A DNA stretch of 11,999 nucleotides from Chrysochromulina tobinii (Eukaryota > Haptophyta > Prymnesiales > Chrysochromulinaceae). Below the pieces are notes generated by a model that was given only the letters and a program-made list of their open reading frames with translations, did no database searches and was not told the DNA's origin. The translations under genes were made by a program, and so were the position numbers. The stretch's first letter is position 1, and every line of letters starts with the position of its first letter. The stretch is taken from assembly GCA_001275005.1 (NCBI GenBank), contig JWZX01001116.1, forward strand, positions 1-11,999, written 5' to 3'. Of the stretch, positions 4,901 through 10,184 are shown one piece after another.

Positions 4901-7665
4901 TCAGTGGCAATCAGTGGCAATCAGTGGTAATGAGTGGCCATCAGTGGCAATCATTGGCAATCACCGCCTCCCGAACAGCACGATGCTCTTTAGCCCATTG
5001 GCCAAACCACGCGGGCCGACCATATGTGAGAGGCCCACATTGGGCGACCTGCCCTGGCCCGGCGAACCAATCAGCACCCTCCCACCCAGACACATCTCGA
5101 AAGTAGGCACCCTGCGACACGAGAAGATGAGGCGCGCAATCACTTCAGCAGAGGTCATCAGAGGTCATCGGAGGTCATCGGAGGTCATCAGAGGTCATCA
5201 GAGGTCATCAGAGGTCCTCAGAGGCCATCAGAGGGCATCAGAGGGCATCAGTGGTCATCAGTGGTCATCAGAGGTCATCGGAGGCAATCTCACCTCTCTC
5301 GAAAGCAAACACCCTCCTGGCACGTGTGCTCTCTCTCAATCAGCGCCAAGCAGCACCCATCGATTCAGCAATCAGAGCGATCAACAGAGTGGCAATCAAT
5401 CGGCATCAGTCGCAATCATTCGCAATCAGTCGCACCTGGTCCACAAGGCGCTCGCAATCAGTCGCAATCAGTCGCAATCAGTCGCACCTGGTCCACGAGG
5501 CGCTCGCAATCAGTCGCAATCAGTCGCAATCAGTCGCACCTGGTCCACGAGGCGCTCGTGCAGTGGGGAGCGCTTGACGAAACGCGCCGTCTCGGTCGGC
5601 CGGTTGGGGTAATGACACTTGTACACCTGATGACGCAGAGACAATCAGAGCTCAATCAGAGCTCAATCAGAGGCGCATCAGGCACAGGATGGCAGAGGGT
5701 AGCACGTGCCGACCTTGCCTAGGGACTCGACGACACGAGCGCGTCGGTAGGCAGGGGTCGCCTGGTATGGCTGCAACCGGCCGGGCAGGTAGCCCGTTAC
5801 GTCCTTGTCCGCGCGTCCATGGATCATTTGATAAGCGAGCATCTGCCCCACCCCTCCGCCCGTCAGAATCCCAATCGAGTTGAGGCCCGCCGCTACCCAA
5901 TAATGGCGCAGCTCGGGTGCCTCTCCCACCTGATGAGGCAGGCAATCAATGGGGGCATCAGATGGGCGATCTGAGGCCCATCAGATGACAATCAGATCTG
6001 AGGCCCGCCAGATGACAATCAGATCGAGTGGAAGGCCATCAGTGGGCTAATTAAGTGGACAATCAAGGGGGTCGTCAGATCGAGCGGGAGGCCATCAATG
6101 GGCTAATTAAGTGGACAATCAAGGGGGTCGTCAGATCGAGTCGCTCGCTCACAATGGGCCTCAGGTCCGGTGTGAATGACTCTGGTCCGCAGAAGAGCTT
6201 CTTCGCCCCCACTTGGAGGGAAGCGGGTACGCGCGCCATCGCTTTCTCGAGGAACGGTGCGATGCGCTCCCAATCTGGCTCGATCTCGCCAAAGGAGAAG
6301 TCCTTCGGGATGCCCTCCACCTGATGAGGGAGGCAATTACCTGATGAGTGACTCACTTGATGAGGGATGTCTTTCGAAGCGACGCATCCCCTCCACCTAA
6401 TGAGGGAGGCAATCACACCCGCCGCAGACGCCATCAGACGCCATCAGACGCCATCAGACGCCAATCACACACGCCAATCACACACGCCATCAGACGCCAA
6501 TCACACAGGCGTCATCAGGCGTCATCAGGCGTCATCAGACGCCATCAGACGCCAATCACACACGCCAACAGACAGACGCCATCAGACGCCATCACCTTCC
6601 ACTCGGCCGCGTCGGTCTCAAACAGACCAACCATCAACCCACCGCCCTCAGGCCGTATGTACCTGATGAAGGAGACCAGCACGCGTCATCAGGCGTCACC
6701 AGGCGCCATCAGGCGCCATCAGGCGTCATCAGGCGTCATCAGGCGTCATCAGCGCACGTGCACGAGGATGGATCCTCGACCACCGGCCACTCGCGCCCAA
6801 CGGCTGCCATCGGCTCCGTGAGCAAATAGTAGTGCTCGGCCGCCTGGTTGGGGATCGTCACGCTGCTCCGCTCGCCCAGCTGGCGCGCCCACATGCCGCA
6901 TGCGTTCACAAAATGTTCACAGTTGATGGTGGCCCCCGTGCTGGTGTGAACGCCCGTGACGCGCCCAGTCGCGTGTGCCACACCCTCGACAGAGACGCCC
7001 TCGACGATGCGCACGCCGCGCTGCTTGGCCGCACGCGCGAGCGCGCTCGTCGCGTCCACCGGGTTCACACGCCCATCTGTCGGCACATAGAAGCCCGCAA
7101 GGACGTCATCGACGCGGCAGAGCGGGAAGAGGTCGCGCACCTCTGTCGGCGAGAGCTCGTGCACGTCGACGCCGCACTTGCGGTTGAATGCGGCGACGCG
7201 CCGGAACTCCTCGAGGTAGCCCGCGTCCGTCGCGAGCTCGATGAAGCCGCACGGCTTGAAGCCGGTGCTCATGCCGGTCTCCTCTTCGAGTATGCGAGAG
7301 TAGAGCTCCTTCGAGTACTTGCGAAGCTCAGTCGAGGTCTCGGAGAGCGAGCCAAAGGTGACCATCAGGCCAGCCGCGTGCCACGTCGTGCCCGATGTGA
7401 TCTGATCGCGCTCGAGCAGCACCACGTCCGACCAGCCCAGCTTGGCCAGATGGTACGCGATCGAAGTGCCGATGATGCCACCGCCGGCGACGACGACGCG
7501 CGCGTGCGTTGGTAGCGGCGCTGGAGAGTTCGAAAAAAGCCGGCGGTGCTCTCGCGGCGGTGAGAGGCGCGGAGCGAGCGCAGCAGCTGCTGGTGCAAAC
7601 GAGGAGAGCCGCCGGTGCACGCGCGCGCGCGCGGCCTGCACACAAGATCGCCCTCCCCACCCCAT
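1993..7665 (-). CDS. mitochondrial dimethylglycine/sarcosine dehydrogenase-family flavoprotein (DMGDH/PDPR-like), 13 exons
   Basis: Exons (minus strand): 7665-6758, 6662-6596, 6320-6153, 5929-5714, 5626-5540, 5111-4965, 4706-4581, 4441-4213, 3950-3790, 3627-3529, 3388-3319, 3157-3001, 2200-1993. They total 2643 nt, 880 residues plus stop TGA, in one unbroken frame, close to the usual 850-880 of the family. Residues 1-45 are Arg/Ala/Ser-rich with no acidic residue before E39, fitting a mitochondrial targeting peptide. The FAD Rossmann motif VVVAGGGIIG is at 57-66 and TWHAAGL at 94-100; H96 aligns with the histidine that carries covalent FAD in DMGDH/SARDH. A DAO-type oxidoreductase domain runs to about 420 (FCGPESFTPDLRPI, AAGLNSIGILTGGG), followed by a linker and a GcvT-like folate-binding half (DMSFMAKFLVQGRDAG, GEAGTITYTQ, GELGYELFVP) and a GcvT C-terminal barrel (YGHSLGGAVGL). 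Family members oxidatively demethylate dimethylglycine or sarcosine, or, as PDPR, regulate pyruvate dehydrogenase phosphatase; I cannot tell these apart. Exon 1/2 may instead join at 6764, two codons shorter. Confidence 0.92.
2201..3000 (-). repeat. intron 12: 800-bp tandem repeat array, apparent GC-AG intron
   Basis: The array is built of CTGATTGG-containing units (sense strand) about 9-11 bp long. They are grouped into higher-order units by a CGCAACGGCAGG word that recurs 13 times between 2200 and 2943 with one base change (GTTGTGAG near 2443). The same word is the end of exon 12 (3001-3014) and the last copy is the acceptor of exon 13. The only junction that keeps the frame and a gapless family alignment (YRNGR then IMGDVR) is CAG before GC at 3000, to CAG at 2201. 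A GT donor four bases later breaks the frame. Confidence 0.75.
3158..3318 (-). repeat. intron 11, with 13-bp repeats copied from the exon edge
   Basis: The donor is ACTG before GTGTGC at 3318; the acceptor is CTTCACAG at 3158. The last 52 nt are four 13-bp units of the form CCTCGGYTTCACA, the same sequence as the end of exon 11 (LGFT). The middle holds a degraded copy of the exon 11 sequence GACACGCTGCTCG (3222-3234) and a weaker one near 3260. The junction restores FT-AAYDKP in frame. Confidence 0.7.
3389..3528 (-). repeat. intron 10, CTGATGGCT array
   Basis: Donor AAA before GTACGT, acceptor CTCGAGCAG. The sense strand carries six consecutive units of about 10 bp (CTGATGGCTC or CTGATGGCTA), then unique sequence, then two CTGATTGC units just before the acceptor. 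Confidence 0.8.
3628..3789 (-). repeat. intron 9, CTGATGGCGA array
   Basis: Donor GCG before GTACGC, acceptor CTGATTGCAG. Units of about 10 bp (CTGATGGCGA) sit on the donor side and CTGATTGC-type units on the acceptor side. Confidence 0.8.
3951..4212 (-). repeat. intron 8: three 42-bp mini-intron/micro-exon units plus a CTGATGACC array
   Basis: The donor is CGC before GTGAGT at 4212; the acceptor is CCCTCATCAG at 3951. From the donor, a 42-bp unit repeats three times with almost no change. Each unit has GTGAGT, CTGATGAC, CCCTCATCAG (30 nt in all) followed by GGCCTCGCTCGC, a 12-nt copy of the exon 8 end. The remaining 136 nt are CTGATGACCTCT-type units and include a 12-bp copy (4069-4080) of the end of exon 9 (3793-3804). 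Confidence 0.85.
4442..4580 (-). other. intron 7, the only dehydrogenase intron without the CTGAT array
   Basis: Donor ACGCAG before GTACCC, acceptor CACCCACAG. The sense strand is strongly pyrimidine-rich (runs of C and CT with CACAC and TCACCC words), a more ordinary polypyrimidine-type intron. It has no CTGAT repeat. Confidence 0.8.
4707..4964 (-). repeat. intron 6, CTGATTGCC array with duplicated acceptor
   Basis: Donor GAGGCG before GTGATTGCC, followed by several CTGATTGCCA units. Near the 3' end it holds a 29-nt element (4788-4816, containing AATTAAGTGG on the plus strand) shared with intron 3. The final acceptor CCCTCATCAG (ending at 4707) is preceded exactly 33 bp upstream by a second identical acceptor ending at 4740. 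Confidence 0.8.
5112..5539 (-). repeat. intron 5, two repeat families and exon echoes
   Basis: Donor GACCAG before GTGCGACTG. The 52-bp unit that contains this exon end and donor is repeated at 5485-5536 and 5433-5484. A second array of about ten 10-bp units (TGATGACCTC on the sense strand) occupies roughly 5152-5280. Around 5291-5316 there is a degraded copy of the exon 6 start. The acceptor TGTCGCAG ends at 5112. Confidence 0.8.
5627..5713 (-). repeat. intron 4, short CTGATTGAG array
   Basis: Donor GGCAAG before GTCGGC, acceptor GCGTCATCAG. At 87 bp it is the smallest intron of the gene, with two CTGATTGAGCT units and related CTGATGCGC and CTGATTGTC units. Confidence 0.8.
5930..6152 (-). 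repeat. intron 3, 56-bp tandem repeat
   Basis: Donor CCCATT before GTGAGC, acceptor TTGCCTGCCTCATCAG. A 56-bp unit starts at 6022 and 6078 and a third begins at 6134. Each carries the AATTAAGTGG-containing element also present in intron 6. Confidence 0.8.
6321..6595 (-). repeat. intron 2, CTGATGGCGT array with duplicated exon 3 start
   Basis: Donor TGGAAG before GTGATGGCG, then many 10-bp CTGATGGCGT units interspersed with TGTGTGATTGGCG variants. A decayed copy of the acceptor plus exon 3 start (CCTCATTAG then GTGGAGGG) lies at 6388-6405. The functional acceptor TTGCCTCCCTCATCAG ends at 6321. Confidence 0.8.
6663..6757 (-). repeat. intron 1, CTGATGACGC array
   Basis: About seven 10-bp CTGATGACGC/CTGATGGCGC units run almost from the donor (GTGCGC) to the acceptor (CTCCTTCATCAG). 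A second GT donor in the same phase lies 6 nt upstream (GTGCAC at 6763), so the protein may have or lack two residues here. Confidence 0.8.
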
Positions 7666-7839
7666 GGACGGACGCTCGCGAAGTCCCCCCCAGAAATTTC
7701 ACAGTCGAGTGGCCCTTCTGGATGAGTATTGCAGCGCCTCCTATCGCGCTCCCGCCGCGCTCGGCTTCAAAAACTATTAGTTTCGTCAGATCTCGTCCAA
7801 AAATGGTCACCCCAGCAGCACTATAGATGAAGCCCAGCG
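7666..7839. promoter_or_regulatory. 174-bp divergent promoter region between the dehydrogenase and kinase genes
   Basis: The two start codons face away from each other only 174 bp apart, so this stretch must hold both 5' UTRs and core promoters. It is locally more AT-rich (AAATTTCAC near 7694, AAAAACTATTAG near 7770, CCAAAAATGG near 7798, ACTATAG near 7820). None of these is a firm TATA box. Confidence 0.5.
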
Positions 7840-7901
7840 ATGCTCCGCGTCGCCGTGCCGCCCTCGAGGCCCGACACCTCGCACATGAATGTGCTCTGTA
7901 A
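7827..7901 (+). other. upstream ORF overlapping the kinase start
   Basis: An ATG at 7827, 13 nt before the kinase ATG and in another frame, opens a 24-residue ORF that ends in TAA at 7899-7901, after a second possible kinase start at 7885. If transcribed, it could reduce initiation at 7840. Whether it lies in the mRNA is unknown. Confidence 0.35.
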
Positions 7902-9876
7902 AAACTTTGCGAACACGACGCTGCTGAGCTCTGATGCCGATTTCACGGCGGGGTACGAGATCGGTGAGGAGCTGGGCCGTGGCGGATGGGCGACCGTATA
8001 CTCCGCTCGGCGAAGGACGTCAGCAGCAGCACTAGGTGCTGCTTCTGCGGCGGCATCTGCCCCGCTCGCAATCAAGGTGATGGACAAGTGCACGATCGGC
8101 GGACGTGCCGGCGAGGTGTCGCAAGTCGTGCAGCGCATGCGCGACGAGTGCCGTGTTCTCTCGGAGCTCGCACACCCTCGGGTTGTGAAGATGATTGAGA
8201 TCGCCGAGTCGCCGCACTGTGTGTACATCGTGATGCAGAATGCCGCCGGTGGCGCGCTGCTGGAACGCATCCTCGAACGTGGCGTCTTCTCGGAGGCGAA
8301 CGCCAAGCATGTGATGCGCCAGGTCCTCGAGGTGCTCTCCTTTATGCATGCGCACGGCGTGATCCATCGCGATATCAAGCCTGAGAATATCCTTCTCGAG
8401 GCGCCGGACCGGTGGGATGTGGTGCTCACCGACTTTGGGCTCGTCAAGATCTTCTCCGACCGCGACTCGCTCGCCACCTCTATGCCCCGTGCGGGCTCAC
8501 TCCAGCTGCTGGACAGTGGTGGCCGGCGTCCTCCTGCTCCGTCCTTTGGCATGCCGGGCGGCAGCGGGACGACGCTGCATGCGAGTGCTCACCACGGCGC
8601 CTCTTCCTCGACGCTCGAGCGGTGCGCCACGCGCGTGGGCGGCTCGCCCTTTTATCAGGCGCCCGAGCAGGTCTACTGCACGGCGCCGTATCCGACCACC
8701 TACGGAGCCGGCGTTGATGTATGGTCATCCGGAGTCGTGCTCTACATTCTCCTGAGCGGCACCTTCCCTTTTGACGAAGCGAGCATCCCGCCGCCCCCTT
8801 TTGACGAAGCGAGCATTCCACCGCCTCCGCTCGCGGCAGCGGCGGAACGCGTCGAAGGGCGCCGTGATGGGCGCCGTGATGGGCGCCGTGATGGGACTGC
8901 TGCTGCTGCTGCTGCTGGGACTGCTGCTGGGCGTGGCGCCGATCACGTCGCCGCCATCGCTGCTAAGGCGGCCCAGACATGGAATGCCGATCGAGAGCGG
9001 CGAGGTCTCATCAATGATGCGTCATCAGTGCCCATCAGGTCTCAACATAGGCCTGATGACGTCTTAGGTCTCATCAATGATGCAGACGGCGGCGGCGGCG
9101 AGGGCGTTCGTGGCACTGCGAAACACTGGCCATCGGGCGCATCGTCCCCCTCCGTACCCATCCCCGTTCCCGGTGTCACCCCGCCCCCGCCAGCAGCGTT
9201 CGCGCCGTCTCGGGCGTCCGGGAGTGGCATCTTCCACAGCTTTCCCGCCGAGCGTTTCGAAACGGTGAGCGAGTCGGCGCGCGATGCGATCAACGCGATG
9301 CTTTCAGTCGACCCGAGGCGACGTCCAACGGCAGAGACGATGCGTCGTCACCCATGGCTTCTGGACGATGCTCAGGACGACGCGAGTCTGCCGCCCACCG
9401 GCGTGCTAAAAGCGAGCTCCTTGTCAGCGAGCTATTTGGTCGATATGGCCTTTACGGTGCGGCTGGCGAAGCGCGCGCGCGAGGCGGCCCATGAGGGATT
9501 GCGCTCGGGCTCATACGGACCATATGGGAGCAGCTTTGAGAGTGACGGACCCGACGCCCGGTGCGGCGCGTCGTTCGGCACGTCGTTCGGCGCCCGTGAC
9601 GGCACGTCGTTTGGCGCCCGGAACGGCGCGTCGTTCGGCACGTCGTTTGGCGCCCGTGACGGCGCCTCGTTTGATGACCGGGACGGCGCCTCGTTTCTGC
9701 TCGAGGGCTCACCCGTCAGAGGCGGCTTTGGTGCCCCGTCAGCGGCCGTCTTGCGCACGTCCCGCCACACGCACATCTCGGGCAACGACTCGGGCAAAGT
9801 CTCGGCGCACCCGCTCAAGATGGCCAGGCAGCAAGGGGGGTTTGAGCGTCTGGAGGCGAAGCCAGCGCTCAACTAG
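7840..9876 (+). CDS. serine/threonine protein kinase, CAMK-like, with two large insertions
   Basis: A 678-codon frame with a complete kinase core: glycine loop GRGGWATVY (46-54), ATP lysine in AIKV (K79), probable alpha-C glutamate in MRDEC (E103), catalytic loop HRDIKPEN (176-183), DFG (198-200), APE (274-276), DVWSSGVVLYILLSG (293-307) and DPRRRPT (491-497) before HPWLL. HRDIKPEN marks a Ser/Thr kinase, and the YILLSGTFPF and HPWL style suggests the CAMK group. Two insertions are unusual: the DFG-APE segment is about 75 residues instead of about 25, and about 150 residues separate FPFDEAS from the final lobe, made of repeats (FDEASIPPPP twice, GRRD three times, an Ala run). The tail (575-620) is a degenerate GASFGARDG repeat. 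The ATG at 7840 is the first in frame; M16 at 7885 is an alternative. The second insertion may hide an in-frame intron (9005-9067). Substrate unknown. Confidence 0.85.
   Translation: MLRVAVPPSRPDTSHMNVLCKNFANTTLLSSDADFTAGYEIGEELGRGGWATVYSARRRTSAAALGAASAAASAPLAIKVMDKCTIGGRAGEVSQVVQRMRDECRVLSELAHPRVVKMIEIAESPHCVYIVMQNAAGGALLERILERGVFSEANAKHVMRQVLEVLSFMHAHGVIHRDIKPENILLEAPDRWDVVLTDFGLVKIFSDRDSLATSMPRAGSLQLLDSGGRRPPAPSFGMPGGSGTTLHASAHHGASSSTLERCATRVGGSPFYQAPEQVYCTAPYPTTYGAGVDVWSSGVVLYILLSGTFPFDEASIPPPPFDEASIPPPPLAAAAERVEGRRDGRRDGRRDGTAAAAAAGTAAGRGADHVAAIAAKAAQTWNADRERRGLINDASSVPIRSQHRPDDVLGLINDADGGGGEGVRGTAKHWPSGASSPSVPIPVPGVTPPPPAAFAPSRASGSGIFHSFPAERFETVSESARDAINAMLSVDPRRRPTAETMRRHPWLLDDAQDDASLPPTGVLKASSLSASYLVDMAFTVRLAKRAREAAHEGLRSGSYGPYGSSFESDGPDARCGASFGTSFGARDGTSFGARNGASFGTSFGARDGASFDDRDGASFLLEGSPVRGGFGAPSAAVLRTSRHTHISGNDSGKVSAHPLKMARQQGGFERLEAKPALN
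8767..8826 (+). repeat. 30-bp tandem duplication inside the kinase ORF
   Basis: Two 30-bp copies encode FDEASIPPPP twice (residues 311-330), differing by a few bases. They mark the start of the alpha-F/alpha-G insertion. A 12-bp unit (GGGCGCCGTGAT, three copies, about 8857-8892) and a CTG-rich stretch (about 8896-8930) follow. Confidence 0.75.
9003..9083 (+). repeat. 18-bp direct repeat bounding a 63-bp segment with splice-like ends
   Basis: AGGTCTCATCAATGATGC occurs at 9003-9020 and 9066-9083. The segment 9005-9067 between the two AG/GT points begins GT, ends CTGATGACGTCTTAG, is 63 bp (21 codons) and has no stop, so it reads through in the kinase frame (GLINDA is seen twice, residues 389-394 and 410-415). 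Confidence 0.8.
9569..9696 (+). repeat. degenerate tandem repeat encoding GASFG/ARDG in the kinase tail
   Basis: Units of 12-24 bp built from GGCGCGTCGTTCGGC and GGCGCCCGTGAC words encode alternating GTSFG, GASFG and ARDG blocks. This is low-complexity, probably disordered protein. Confidence 0.7.
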
Positions 9877-10184
9877 TCTGAGGGAGAAATAGGAGGTCTA
9901 GTAGTTGGTGTTCTAAGACGTCATGTAAGACGTACAGCCCTACGGGTATCTGAAAATCTAATTCTAAAGCCCTAAACAAGTACACGGTACCAGCCGTACC
10001 GTACATACGCAACACGGTGAGGTACAGAAGTCTGAGTTGTCAGCGTACTAGCGCTACCACTACCCGAACACGGTAGCCACATGCGATGTTGTACGGTAAC
10101 CATCTGTAAAGTACGCGTGGAGAGCGGATGTGGAGCGCCGTGACGAGCGCGAACCGCTGATTGTATCAGATGCGATGCGGGTCA
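9877..10184. other. intergenic region between convergent kinase and IQ-protein genes
   Basis: A 308-bp region without a gene. It is less GC-rich than its neighbours and full of GTAC/GGTAC words. It includes a 7-bp hairpin, ACGGTAC (9984-9990) with GTACCGT (9996-10002), and a copy of GTACGGTAACC at 10091-10101. It should contain the 3' ends of both flanking transcripts. No clear polyadenylation signal. Confidence 0.55.

Noticed and set aside
4794-5612. 272-residue plus-strand ORF rich in NQSQSVAISR-type repeats
   Set aside because: It arises from reading the tandem repeats in introns 5 and 6 and exon 6 on the wrong strand; the minus-strand exons carry clear family motifs.
6832-7515. 227-residue plus-strand ORF opposite dehydrogenase exon 1
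   Set aside because: Antisense to a well-supported FAD-binding exon; Arg/Ala/His-rich composition typical of GC-rich shadow frames.
7821-8552. 243-residue minus-strand ORF opposite the kinase
   Set aside because: Shadow of the conserved kinase core on the plus strand, with no recognisable sequence of its own.
1858-10101. GTACGGTAACC downstream of both the dehydrogenase gene (1858-1868, minus) and the kinase (10091-10101, plus) as a shared 3'-end signal
   Set aside because: Same orientation relative to both genes, but an 11-bp match between two places in 12 kb is expected by chance, and the distances from the stop codons differ.
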